In this document: piece after piece, positions 5,159 to 12,066 of the stretch
Position numbering within the stretch: the stretch's first letter is position 1
How the letters are laid out: each line of letters starts with the position of its first letter
DNA from: Trebonia sp.
GTDB lineage: Bacteria; Actinomycetota; Actinomycetes; Streptosporangiales; Streptosporangiaceae
NCBI GenBank assembly: GCA_030038035.1
Contig: JASHPP010000106.1
Coordinates: forward strand, 1-12,066
Direction of reading: 5' to 3'
DNA length: 12,066 nt
Made by a program: the position numbers and the translations under genes
The notes under the pieces: generated by a model
The model's database searches: none
Seen by the model: the letters and a program-made list of their open reading frames with translations, nothing else
Told to the model about the DNA's origin: nothing

Positions 5159-5437
5159 ATGACTGTGAGTCCGCGCAAGACCCGGCGACCCCGGCCCGCC
5201 GCGCCGGCCGCGCCGCTGGGTCCCGAGCGGACCGAAGAGTGGCCGGACGGTGACTGGGTCGTGCGCCAGGTACCGGGCACGGCGGCCGCCAAGGCGTACC
5301 GCTGCCCGGGCTGCGATCAGGAGATCTACCCTGGTACGGCACACGTGGTGGTGTGGCCGACGCACGCCGGCGTGACGTCGAGGCGGCACTGGCACACCGT
5401 GTGCTGGCAGCGGCGCCTGCAGCGTCATCCCGGCTGA
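5159..5437 (+). CDS. Small conserved actinobacterial protein with Cys/His cluster, nucS neighbour
   Basis: 92 aa from ATG 5159. A GTG at 5165 is a near-equivalent start, and neither has a strong ribosome binding site. Residues 1-25 are Pro/Arg/Ala-rich and probably disordered. Then come EEWPDGDWVVRQVPG and a core with C49-P-G-C52, H77, H79 and C82 (YRCPGCDQEI, RRHWHTVCW). The spacing suggests a single zinc site. As I recall, similar short proteins sit beside nucS in Streptomyces, where annotation pipelines often call them ATP/GTP-binding without a visible P-loop. None is present here either. The role is unknown. Position suggests a possible link to nucS or simply ancestral adjacency. Confidence 0.8.
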   Translation: MTVSPRKTRRPRPAAPAAPLGPERTEEWPDGDWVVRQVPGTAAAKAYRCPGCDQEIYPGTAHVVVWPTHAGVTSRRHWHTVCWQRRLQRHPG

Positions 5438-5457
5438 CCTGACCGCGAGAGGAAACC

Positions 5458-6189
5458 GTGAACCAGATCAGGGCCGCGACGATCCTTCCGGCCAGGCGGA
5501 CGCCGATCACGATAGCGACGGCGGACGGCCTGAACCTGGTCGGCGAGGTGGCGCTGCCCGCCGGGCGCGACCCGGCAGCCACGCTGATCTGCCTGCACCC
5601 GCTGCCGACCCACGGCGGCATGATGGACAGCCACGTGATCCGCAAGGCGTCCTACCGGCTGCCCGCCCTCGCCGACCTGGCGGTGCTCAGGTTCAACACC
5701 CGCGGCACCGAGTCCGGGCACGGCAAGAGCGACGGAGAGTTCGGCGGCGGGCAGACAGAACGGCACGATGTCGAGGCGGCCGTCAGCTACGCCGCCGGCG
5801 CGGGGCTGCCGCGGCTGTGGCTGCTCGGCTGGTCGTTCGGCACCGAACTGGCGCTGAAGTGGGGCGTGCTGCCGCAGGTGGAGGGCGCGATCCTGCTGTC
5901 GCCGCCGCTGCGCCGCGCCACGGACGAGGACCTCGACGCCTGGGCCGCGTCCGGCAAGCCGCTGACCGCGCTTGTACCGGAATTCGACGACTACCTGCGG
6001 CCGGGGGAGGCGCGCCAGCGCTTCGCCCGGGTGCCGAAGGCCGACGTCATCGGCGTGGATGGTGCCAGGCATCTGTGGGTGGGGGAGAACTACGTCCGCA
6101 TCGTGCTTGGCGAGATCGTGCGGGTGGTCAACCCGGCGGCGCTGAACGAGTCGGCGGAGCTGCCGACGGAGTGGGAAGGAGAGCCGTGA
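5458..6189 (+). CDS. Alpha/beta hydrolase
   Basis: 243 aa from GTG 5458, with GAGAGG 5 nt upstream. The fold signature is clear: strand TLICLHPLP with the oxyanion-loop HPLPTHGG, then FNTRGTESGHG, nucleophile elbow GWSFG with S126, strand GAILLSPPL, and catalytic-type H205 in DGARHLW. The acid is probably one of E175/D177/D178. There is no signal peptide, so it is cytoplasmic. This resembles the short dienelactone-hydrolase/KANL3-like serine hydrolases that act on esters or thioesters. The substrate cannot be read from sequence. It starts 20 bp after the small Cys/His protein and overlaps the dehydrogenase by 4 bp, giving a three-gene operon with a coupled last pair. Confidence 0.9.
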   Translation: MNQIRAATILPARRTPITIATADGLNLVGEVALPAGRDPAATLICLHPLPTHGGMMDSHVIRKASYRLPALADLAVLRFNTRGTESGHGKSDGEFGGGQTERHDVEAAVSYAAGAGLPRLWLLGWSFGTELALKWGVLPQVEGAILLSPPLRRATDEDLDAWAASGKPLTALVPEFDDYLRPGEARQRFARVPKADVIGVDGARHLWVGENYVRIVLGEIVRVVNPAALNESAELPTEWEGEP

Positions 6190-6956
6190 CACAGCAGCTG
6201 TTCCGCCTGGACGGCAAGAAGGCCCTGGTGACCGGCGCCTCGCGCGGCATCGGGCAGGTGATCGCGGTGGCGCTCGCCGAGGCGGGCGCCGACGTCGCGC
6301 TGACCGCGCGCGGCGCCGAGGGGCTCGCGGTCACCGGCAAGCAGGTACGCGACCTCGGGCGCGAGGCGGTCGAGATCCCGGCGGACCTGACCAGCCGGGA
6401 GGCGGCGGGCGCCGCGGTGGCCGAGGCGATCGCCATGCTCGGCCGGCTCGACATCGTGGTCAACAACGCGGGCGGCTCGAATTTCGTGGTGCCGTTCCTG
6501 GACATGCGGCTGTCCGGCTGGGAGAAGGTGCTCCGGCTGAACCTGGACGCCACCATGTGGATCTGCCAGGCCGCGGGCGCGCACATGACGGCCCGTGGCA
6601 GCGGCTCGATCATCAACGTCGCCTCGGTCGCGGGCCTTGCCGCCGCGCCGTTCCTGGCCCCGTACGGCGCCGCCAAGGCCGCGGTGGTCTCGCTGACGAA
6701 GACGCTGGCGAGCGAGTGGGGCCGGACCGGCGTGCGGGTGAACGCCCTGTGCCCGGGCTGGACCGCGACCGAGCTGAACCGCGTGCTGTGGGACAGCCCG
6801 GACGGCGGCCAGGCGACGATCGCGAACGTGCCCATGGGCCGCTGGGGCAGGGCCGAGGAGATGGCGGGCCCCGCGGTGTTCCTGGCCAGCGACGCCTCGT
6901 CGTTCATGACCGGCCAGGTGCTCGCCGTCGACGGCGGCCAGACCGCGATGGCCTGA
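6186..6956 (+). CDS. Short-chain dehydrogenase/reductase (SDR, FabG-like)
   Basis: 256 aa from GTG 6186, which overlaps the hydrolase stop (GTGA) and is preceded by GGAAGGAG at about 5 nt. Classical SDR motifs are complete: cofactor-binding TGASRGIG at 16-23, NNAG at 93-96, N119, catalytic S147 in INVASVAG, Y160-x-x-x-K164 in PYGAAKAAV, and the C-terminal FMTGQVLAVDGG. The residue after the second strand is R42 in LTARG, suggesting NADP(H) preference. It would oxidise or reduce a hydroxyl or keto group. FabG-type 3-oxoacyl or sugar/steroid-type substrates are all possible. The frame stays open upstream inside the hydrolase gene, but the coupled start is clear. Confidence 0.92.
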   Translation: MTQQLFRLDGKKALVTGASRGIGQVIAVALAEAGADVALTARGAEGLAVTGKQVRDLGREAVEIPADLTSREAAGAAVAEAIAMLGRLDIVVNNAGGSNFVVPFLDMRLSGWEKVLRLNLDATMWICQAAGAHMTARGSGSIINVASVAGLAAAPFLAPYGAAKAAVVSLTKTLASEWGRTGVRVNALCPGWTATELNRVLWDSPDGGQATIANVPMGRWGRAEEMAGPAVFLASDASSFMTGQVLAVDGGQTAMA

Positions 6957-7080
6957 CCCGCCGCCCCTGCCCCCGCGCCCCGGCTCGCCCGCCACGCGCA
7001 TATAGCCGCCAGGACCTTGCCAGCCTGGCAGCACCCGAAACGCGCAACGGCGACTCATTGCCGGTGCGGCGAAAAGCGAC

Positions 7081-7115
7081 GTGGTGCCCCCCGGCTACCA
7101 GCCGGGGGGCACCAC
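7081..7115. terminator. Strong bidirectional terminator hairpin
   Basis: GTGGTGCCCCCCGGCT (7081-7096) and AGCCGGGGGGCACCAC (7100-7115) form a perfect 16-bp stem with a 3-nt loop, ACC. It lies between the convergent SDR and coiled-coil genes, about 125 bp past the SDR stop and 33 bp past the coiled-coil stop. Neither side has a long U-tract, as is common in high-GC actinobacteria. Confidence 0.85.
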
Positions 7116-7147
7116 AATCCCGCGAAGCCGTCAGCCGGGAGACCGGC

Positions 7148-8563
7148 TTACTCGGTCCACCAGTCTTCGTCGCTTTCCGGCTTGCCCGCCTCCGCCTTCG
7201 GCGCGCCGGCGCCGTTGCCAGGACGCGGTGCCTGGGCGGTCGCGGTGCCGCCGTTCCCGGCCGCCTGCCGGACGGCGGCCGGCGCTGGCGCCGGGGCCGG
7301 GGCCTGGGCCGGGGCCGGGGCGGGCGCCCCCGGGGCGCCGTTGGTGACGGGCGCGCTCTCGGCGATGGCCGGCTTGGCCTGGGCAGGGCCCTGGGCGACG
7401 GCCTCCATGCCAGGGATCGCGCCGCCGAGCTGCCCGCCGAGCAGCTGGCGCACCTGGGCGAGGTGGCTCGCGATGTTGTCCTTCTGCCTGGTCAGCTCGT
7501 CGACCTCGCGCTGCGCGGTCACCCGGCGGCGCTCGGCCTCGGTCTTGGCCTCGGTCATCAGCTGCTCGGCCTGCGACTTGGCCTGCGACACGATCTGGTC
7601 GGCGTTCTTCTTGGCGTTGCTGACCAGCTGCCTGGCGTGCTGGTCGGCGTCGCGCCGGGTCTGGTCGGCCTGCGCGGACGCCTTGGCGGCCCGCTGCTCG
7701 GCGGTGGAAGCCCGCTGCTCGGCCTCGGAGACCAGCTTCTGCGTGGCGGCCTGGGCGGCGGCGAGGCGCTCGGCCTCCTGGCGCTCGGCCTCCTCGCGGC
7801 GCGCGGCGAGCTGGATCTCGAACTCGGCCTCGGCCTGCGCCCGCTGCGCCTCGCTCTCCTCCAGGATGCGCTGCGCCTGCGACCGCATTTCGTCGGCCTG
7901 GCGCTTGGACGTGGTGAGGATCTCGTCCCGCTCCCGCTTGGCGGCCGCCTTGAGCTGCGCCACCTCGCGCTCGGTGGTGGTGCGCAGCTTGGCGATGTCG
8001 CGCTCGGTGGCGGCGCGCTTCTCGGCGACCTCGTGGTCGGCGGTGGCACGCAGCTTCGCAACCTCGCGCTCGGTGGTCGAGGTCAGCTCGTCCGCCTCGC
8101 GCCGCGCGGTGGTACGGATCGAGTCCGCCTCGCGCTCGGCCGCGCCGCGCATGTCGTCGGTTTCACGCTTGGCGTTGGCCCGCAGTTCCGCGGCCTCGTT
8201 CTCGGCTGCCGCGCGCAGCTCAGCACCGTCAACCTTCGCGGCAGCCTTGATCTCGTTGGCCTCGGACCTGGCGGCCTGGACGAGTTCGGTGGCCTGCTCT
8301 TCGGCGAGCCGCAGCAGTTGCTCGATGCGCGCGCCAAGGCCCGAGTACGTCGGCCGCTCCTGCTCCCGGATCTGCCGGTGCGCGTCGGCGAGATCGCGTC
8401 GCGCGGCCAGCGCGTCTTCCTGGTGCCTGCGGACCTCGGTGGCGAGCTGACGGATGTGCTCGTCGACCTGGTGGGGATCGTAACCGCGCATGACCTTGGC
8501 GAAGTCGCGCGGTGGAGTCTCTTCGAAGAAGCTGGTCAGTTGAGCGTCAATATCCGATTGCAT
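7148..8563 (-). CDS. DivIVA-headed hendecad coiled-coil protein, Scy/FilP-like
   Basis: 471 aa from ATG 8563. Residues 19-45 (DFAKVMRGYDPHQVDEHI) match the DivIVA N-terminal segment that recognises curved membrane or polar complexes. A break around PTYSGLG (71-77) precedes a long coiled coil. Residues 85-238 form about 14 consecutive 11-residue units (e.g. STTEREVAKLR, AATERDIAKLR, TTTEREVAQLK), and 303-357 form five more after a heptad-like Gln/Ala/Glu stretch. Residues 380-465 are Pro/Ala/Gly-rich and disordered, and the end is acidic (ESDEDWWTE). Scy and FilP of Streptomyces are intermediate-filament-like proteins organising polar growth with DivIVA and use mixed heptad/hendecad coiled coils. 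This gene is shorter than full-length Scy. The long antisense open frame here is composition-driven. Confidence 0.88.
   Translation of the reverse strand: MQSDIDAQLTSFFEETPPRDFAKVMRGYDPHQVDEHIRQLATEVRRHQEDALAARRDLADAHRQIREQERPTYSGLGARIEQLLRLAEEQATELVQAARSEANEIKAAAKVDGAELRAAAENEAAELRANAKRETDDMRGAAEREADSIRTTARREADELTSTTEREVAKLRATADHEVAEKRAATERDIAKLRTTTEREVAQLKAAAKRERDEILTTSKRQADEMRSQAQRILEESEAQRAQAEAEFEIQLAARREEAERQEAERLAAAQAATQKLVSEAEQRASTAEQRAAKASAQADQTRRDADQHARQLVSNAKKNADQIVSQAKSQAEQLMTEAKTEAERRRVTAQREVDELTRQKDNIASHLAQVRQLLGGQLGGAIPGMEAVAQGPAQAKPAIAESAPVTNGAPGAPAPAPAQAPAPAPAPAAVRQAAGNGGTATAQAPRPGNGAGAPKAEAGKPESDEDWWTE
7850..8311 (-). repeat. 33-bp periodic region encoding hendecad repeats
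   Basis: This corresponds to residues 85-238 of the coiled-coil protein. The DNA repeats with a 33-bp period, visible as recurring GCGCTCGGTGG-type words on the plus strand (e.g. near 7968, 8002, 8070). It is degenerate, so protein-level selection is a better explanation than recent tandem duplication. Confidence 0.65.
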
Positions 8564-8875
8564 GTGGCCTAATCCTGGCTAGACGGGGGAAACGGCAGGC
8601 GGGGTCAGCGGCCGGGTAATCGCCGGCGGCCAGCGGACCGCACCACCCCACCCCTCGTCAGCCCGAGCCTGTGGCCCCGAAGGACTGTGGCGCTGCATCG
8701 CGGACTCCGGCGATTTTCTCGCCCAGTGTCAGGCACACTACTCCGCCGCCGCGCGGTTGGTGGGGTCTTCGGAGTTCTCTGCCCCATGAATCCCGGTTAG
8801 CGGCTTTGGTCGTGCCTGCCCTGGAAGTGTACGGGTCTGGCGTGCCTCATGAGTCCCCAGATTGCCGGGCAAAGA
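8564..8875. other. 312-bp intergenic region upstream of the coiled-coil gene
   Basis: I see no convincing gene. A 60-codon minus frame (8605-8787) lacks a good ribosome binding site and is Arg-rich shadow-like sequence. The region should hold the promoter of the coiled-coil gene. A weak AGGA lies about 10 nt before its ATG, but I cannot place -10/-35 elements with confidence. Two small inverted repeats are visible: GGCGA-TTTTC-TCGCC (8709-8723) and AGTGT-CAGGC-ACACT (8725-8739). Confidence 0.5.
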
Positions 8876-9298
8876 TCACGTTTCGCGCACGTCTCGCGGC
8901 TGCACGAGTTCAGTCAGTACCCCACCGAGATCAGCGGGGTGCAAGAAGGCGATCGAGGCGCCCATCGAACCGTGCCGCGGACGCCGGTCGACGAGCCGCG
9001 CACCGCGCCCGCCGATCGCGTCAAGCGCCGCGGCGACGTCGGCTACCGCGTAGCCCACGTGATGCAGTCCCTCGCCCCGCCTGGCGAGGAACCTGCCGAC
9101 CGGGGTGTCCGGCCCGAGCGGTTCGAGCAGCTGCACGTAGGAGGAACCGTCCGGCAGCGCCAGCATCGCCTCGCGCACCCCTTGCTGCTCGTTGGTCTCG
9201 CGGCTGACCACCGTGAGCCCGAAGACCGATTGATACCGCTCGACGGCGGCTTCCAGCGAGTGGCAGGCGATGCCCACGTGATCGATCCGCAGCAGCAT
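8876..9298 (-). CDS. Methylmalonyl-CoA epimerase (VOC superfamily)
   Basis: 140 aa from ATG 9298, close to the family's ~140-150 aa. It interconverts (S)- and (R)-methylmalonyl-CoA, linking propionyl-CoA carboxylase to the B12-dependent mutase. Two beta-alpha-beta-beta-beta VOC modules are visible. Expected metal ligands are H7 (IDHVGIA), Q56 (YVQLLEP), H80 (GLHHVGYAV) and E130 (LTELVQ), and E43 (REAML) fits the catalytic acid. Spacing agrees with the Propionibacterium enzyme apart from about 4-6 residues of loop shortening. It is cytoplasmic. It is divergent from the thiolase-MeaB pair across a 49-bp gap that must hold both promoters, consistent with joint control of the pathway. Assignment from the signature residues and context is strong. 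Confidence 0.93.
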   Translation of the reverse strand: MLLRIDHVGIACHSLEAAVERYQSVFGLTVVSRETNEQQGVREAMLALPDGSSYVQLLEPLGPDTPVGRFLARRGEGLHHVGYAVADVAAALDAIGGRGARLVDRRPRHGSMGASIAFLHPADLGGVLTELVQPRDVRET

Positions 9299-9347
9299 GC
9301 TGGGTATCGTTTCAGGTAGGTGTCACAGCACAACGCAGGAGGCCGGC

Positions 9348-10529
9348 ATGGGCGACCCAGTGATCATCGGCGGAGCACGTACCGGGATCGGCCGGCTGCT
9401 GGGATCGCTGGCCGGCTTCACCGCCGCCGAGCTTGGCGGCTTCGCGATCACGGGCGCCCTGGACCGCGCGGCCATCGAGCCCGCCGACGTCCAGTACGTG
9501 ATCATGGGCCACGTGCTGCAGGCCGGCGCCGGGCAGATCACGTCCCGCCAGGCGGCGGTCAAGGCGGGCATCCCGATGACCACGCCGGCCACCACGGTCA
9601 ACAAGGTCTGCCTGTCCGGCCTCGACGCGATCGCGATGGCGGCGGACCTGGTCAGGCTCGATGAGTACGACGTCATCGTCGCCGGCGGCATGGAGTCGAT
9701 GAGCAGCGCGCCGCACGTGCTGGGCAACTCGCGCCGCGGCTACAAGTACGGCCCGGTCGAGATGGCCGACTCGATGGCGCTTGACGGCCTGACCGACGCC
9801 TTCGACGGGCTGTCGATGGGCGAGTCGACGGAGCTGCACAACAAGCGGTTCGGCATCAGCCGCGCCGAACAGGACGAGTTCGCCGCCCGGTCACAGCAGC
9901 GGGCGGCGCGGGCCGCGAAGGACGGCATCTTCGCCGACGAGATCGTCCCGGTGACCATCAGGCATAAGCGCGACACGACGACCTTCGACGCGGACGAGGG
10001 CATCCGCCCCGACACCACCGCCGAAGGGCTGGCCAAGCTGCCGCCCGCCTTCGGCGCGGACGGGACGATCACGGCCGGGTCCTCCTCGCAGATCTCCGAC
10101 GGCGCCTGCGCGGTCGTCGTCGCCTCGGCGGCCGCCGCGCGGCGGCTGGGCGCCAGCGTGCTCGCCGAGGTCGGCGCGTGGGGCACGGTGGCCGGGCCGG
10201 ACAACTCGCTGCACTCCCAGCCCGCCAACGCGATCAAGAAGGCACTCAAGAGGTCCGGCCAGACCGTCGGCGAGCTGGACGTCATCGAGATCAACGAGGC
10301 GTTCGCCGCGGTCGGCATCCAGTCGATGCGCGAGCTGGACGCCACCCCTGAGCAGGTGAACGTCAACGGCGGCGCGATCGCGCTCGGCCACCCGCTCGGC
10401 GCTTCCGGCGCCCGCATCGTGTTCACGCTGGCCTGCGAGCTGCGCCGGCGCGGCGGCGGGGCCGGCGCGGCCGGCCTGTGCGGCGGCGGCGGCCAGGGCT
10501 CGGCGCTCCTGCTGCGGGTGCCGCGCTGA
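9348..10529 (+). CDS. Acetyl-CoA C-acetyltransferase (thiolase)
   Basis: 393 aa from ATG 9348, set by AGGAGG 6 nt upstream. An in-frame ATG at 9297 lacks a site and overlaps the epimerase start. Thiolase residues are complete: acyl-accepting C88 in NKVCLSG, N316 in NEAFA, H348 in GHPLGASG, and proton-shuttling C378 in LCGGGGQG. The length is the usual ~390 aa. It condenses two acetyl-CoA to acetoacetyl-CoA or cleaves 3-ketoacyl-CoA. Which direction prevails cannot be read from sequence. Residues 125-150 contain the loop-domain stretch typical of biosynthetic-type thiolases ([15 protein letters not shown]). The adjacent MeaB gene follows directly and overlaps its end, so the two are co-transcribed. 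Confidence 0.95.
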   Translation: MGDPVIIGGARTGIGRLLGSLAGFTAAELGGFAITGALDRAAIEPADVQYVIMGHVLQAGAGQITSRQAAVKAGIPMTTPATTVNKVCLSGLDAIAMAADLVRLDEYDVIVAGGMESMSSAPHVLGNSRRGYKYGPVEMADSMALDGLTDAFDGLSMGESTELHNKRFGISRAEQDEFAARSQQRAARAAKDGIFADEIVPVTIRHKRDTTTFDADEGIRPDTTAEGLAKLPPAFGADGTITAGSSSQISDGACAVVVASAAAARRLGASVLAEVGAWGTVAGPDNSLHSQPANAIKKALKRSGQTVGELDVIEINEAFAAVGIQSMRELDATPEQVNVNGGAIALGHPLGASGARIVFTLACELRRRGGGAGAAGLCGGGGQGSALLLRVPR

Positions 10530-11464
10530 CCACGCTGACCACGCTGGATGCGGCAGCGCTCGCCGAACGCGTGCGTGCCGGGGACGTCCGCGCGCTCGCC
10601 AAGGTGATCTCGATGGTCGAAAACGGAGAAAGCGGGGTCCGTTCGGTAATAAAAGACCTGGCCCCCATGGTCGCGGGCGCGCGGGTCATCGGCCTGACTG
10701 GGGCGCCGGGCGCGGGAAAGTCCACCGTGACCAGCGCACTTGTCAAGGCGTTGCGCGCCCGCGGTGAGCGGGCCGCGGTGCTCGCGGTGGACCCGTCGTC
10801 GCCGTTCTCCGGCGGCGCGCTGCTCGGCGACCGGGTGCGGATGCAGGAGCACGCGACCGACCCCGGCGTGTTCATCAGGTCGATGGGCAGCCGCGGGCAG
10901 CTCGGCGGGCTGGCCGCCGCGACGCCGCAGGCGGTGCGGGTGCTCGACGCCGCCGGGTTCGGGGTGATCCTGATCGAGACCGTCGGGGTGGGGCAGGCCG
11001 AGGTGGAGATCGCGGCGGCCGCGGACACGACGGCGCTGCTCGTCGTGCCCGGCATGGGGGATGCGGTCCAGGCGGCGAAGGCGGGGGTGCTCGAGGTCGC
11101 CGACGTGCTCGTCGTGAACAAGGCGGACCGGCCGGAAACCCAGCGGACGGTCCGCGACCTGCGGTCGATGGTCGCGCTTTCCGCCGGGCGGTGGAAGCCG
11201 CCGGTGGTGACGACGGTCGCGACCTCGGGCGAGGGGGTGGACGAGCTGGTCCGCCAGCTGGACCGGCACTGGGCGTGGCTGGCGGAAAGCGGCGAGCGGG
11301 CGCGGCGGCGGCTGGCCCGGGCGCGCGAAGAGGTGAGCGCGCTGGCGTTCGGCGCGGTGCGGGCGCGGCTCGAGGTACCCGACGAGCTCGCGGCCCGGGT
11401 GGCGGACGGCAGGCTCGGCCCCCATGAAGCCGCCGAGGAGCTGCTCGCCAGCGTCGGTCTTTAA
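10478..11464 (+). CDS. meaB: MeaB/ArgK-type G3E GTPase, methylmalonyl-CoA mutase chaperone
   Basis: 328 aa from GTG 10478, the only canonical start that keeps the full N-terminal helix. MeaB protects methylmalonyl-CoA mutase from inactivation and gates cofactor loading using GTP. Motifs: Walker [10 protein letters not shown] (75-83), D105 in [24 protein letters not shown] at 167-173, NKAD at 214-217, and the C-terminal dimerisation helices from 260. Family length is about 330 aa. The start is doubtful. GTG 10478 overlaps the thiolase by 52 bp and adds an Arg-rich leader. The usual N-terminus ([21 protein letters not shown]) would be better served by the non-standard CTG at 10526, which overlaps the thiolase stop (CTGA). 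GTG 10571 would cut into the first helix. The mutase genes are not in this window. Confidence 0.93.
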   Translation: MRRRRPGLGAPAAGAALTTLTTLDAAALAERVRAGDVRALAKVISMVENGESGVRSVIKDLAPMVAGARVIGLTGAPGAGKSTVTSALVKALRARGERAAVLAVDPSSPFSGGALLGDRVRMQEHATDPGVFIRSMGSRGQLGGLAAATPQAVRVLDAAGFGVILIETVGVGQAEVEIAAAADTTALLVVPGMGDAVQAAKAGVLEVADVLVVNKADRPETQRTVRDLRSMVALSAGRWKPPVVTTVATSGEGVDELVRQLDRHWAWLAESGERARRRLARAREEVSALAFGAVRARLEVPDELAARVADGRLGPHEAAEELLASVGL

Positions 11465-11502
11465 GACATTGATCCCGAACGATCCCTGGCGCCTGCCCGC
11501 CG

Positions 11503-12066
11503 TCACTTGACTGTGACGATGATCATCGCCGCGACCGTGGCCAAGTGCGTGGAGTTGCCGAGGTATTCGGCCGACCAGGTGGCGGACGCGGGGTCGGTGA
11601 AGGTCTCGCTGAATTTGCCGCTTGAATTGGTGCGCGGCACGGGGAGCATATAGTACCAGATCTTGCTTCCTTTTTCGAGGAAGATGATGCGTACCTGCTG
11701 GTTGGCGTAGTTCCGCCAGCCTCCCGAATAGAACTGCAGAATTCCGCTGACGGTAAGCTTTGCCCCTTTGCCGACGGTCCGCTTTGAAACGCTGAATGAC
11801 GTGATGCGGTCCTCGTATTTCCAGGCGAGCACCTTGCCGCTTGCCGCGGACAGGTAACCCGTGCCCGCCACGTTGGTGGTCCCGGCGTACCACGCGCGGT
11901 AGTAGGCGTAGTTCAGCCGCGCTTCGAGCGTGCCGCTGAACGCCCAGCCGCCGTTGCCGCAGACGACGCTCTGCTTGGGTACGGCGCCCAGCGTGTGCCA
12001 CGGCCCGTTGGGGCCCGCCGCGTACTGGATGGTCAGCCCGGACAGCGAGGGAATGTAGCCGGGGGT
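11503..12066 (-). CDS. Beta-rich, probably secreted protein, C-terminal part
   Basis: The frame is open from the right window edge to TGA 11505-11503, giving 187 residues with the N-terminus missing. The sequence is rich in Tyr, Trp, Ser, Thr and Gly, with repeated strand patterns (SFSVSKRTVGKGAKLTVSG, then VRIIFLEKGSKIWYYM, then SSGKFSETFTDPASATWSA, ending ATVAAMIIVTVK). This is the look of actinobacterial exported Ig-like or adhesin-type repeats, where a KGAKLTVSG-like strand opens each domain. At least one complete domain of about 90 residues lies at the C-terminus and part of another precedes it. There is one Cys, in VVCGNGG. No catalytic motif is seen, and export is inferred because the signal peptide is outside the window. 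GC content is slightly lower than in its neighbours. It converges with meaB across 38 bp. Confidence 0.75.
   Translation of the reverse strand, partial: TPGYIPSLSGLTIQYAAGPNGPWHTLGAVPKQSVVCGNGGWAFSGTLEARLNYAYYRAWYAGTTNVAGTGYLSAASGKVLAWKYEDRITSFSVSKRTVGKGAKLTVSGILQFYSGGWRNYANQQVRIIFLEKGSKIWYYMLPVPRTNSSGKFSETFTDPASATWSAEYLGNSTHLATVAAMIIVTVK

Noticed and set aside
6557..8572. Plus-strand open frame of about 670 codons over the SDR end and the coiled-coil gene
   Set aside because: Mirror of the repetitive hendecad-coding strand (Leu/Gly-rich antisense). It runs through the 16-bp terminator stem.
8605..8787. 60-codon minus frame upstream of the coiled-coil gene
   Set aside because: Arg-rich, no convincing ribosome binding site, no family resemblance.
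9740..12001. Long minus-strand open frame across thiolase, meaB and the right-hand gene
   Set aside because: It crosses two well-identified plus-strand genes and a different minus-strand frame with a recognisable beta-rich protein. The translation is low-complexity His/Arg-rich.

Overview
This window is high-GC actinobacterial chromosome with many GTG starts and strong purine-rich ribosome binding sites. It probably comes from a filamentous actinomycete. Markers for this are NucS (the actinobacterial/archaeal mismatch endonuclease), a DivIVA-headed hendecad coiled-coil protein of the Scy/FilP class, and a methylmalonyl-CoA epimerase / thiolase / MeaB block. From memory, the order nucS, small Cys/His protein, hydrolase, dehydrogenase, Scy/FilP-like protein, epimerase, thiolase, MeaB resembles the region around scy/filP in Streptomyces. 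That comparison is recalled, not computed.

Layout. 1-539: 3' end of a RibD-C/dihydrofolate-reductase-type protein. 581-2518: an unusual fusion of an N-terminal FHA (phosphothreonine-binding) domain to a flavoprotein-monooxygenase-like domain. 2592-3248 (minus): nucS. 3253-5124: a gene-poor, compositionally different interval between nucS and its expected neighbour. 5159-6956 (plus): a small Cys/His protein, then an alpha/beta hydrolase overlapping a short-chain dehydrogenase by 4 bp. 7081-7115: a strong bidirectional terminator. 7148-8563 (minus): the Scy/FilP-like cytoskeletal protein. 8876-9298 (minus) and 9348-11464 (plus): divergent epimerase and thiolase-MeaB. 11503-12066 (minus): the C-terminal part of a probably secreted, beta-rich protein.

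The most interesting stretch is 3253-5124, which I interpret as a decayed integrative element. It is bounded by a 13-bp direct repeat whose left copy contains the predicted -10 hexamer of nucS. It holds six copies of a TTGTCAACGA-like motif, three near each end, arranged like integrase arm sites. It also holds a frameshifted N-terminal remnant of a phage-type integrase, a frameshifted small gene, and three small genes I do not recognise. If this is right, an element inserted into the promoter of the mismatch-repair gene nucS and may have changed its expression.

Functional links. Epimerase and MeaB both serve the methylmalonyl-CoA (propionate) branch: the epimerase makes the R epimer and MeaB protects and loads the B12-dependent mutase. 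The thiolase feeds acyl-CoA carbon into or out of the same pool. The mutase itself is not in this window.
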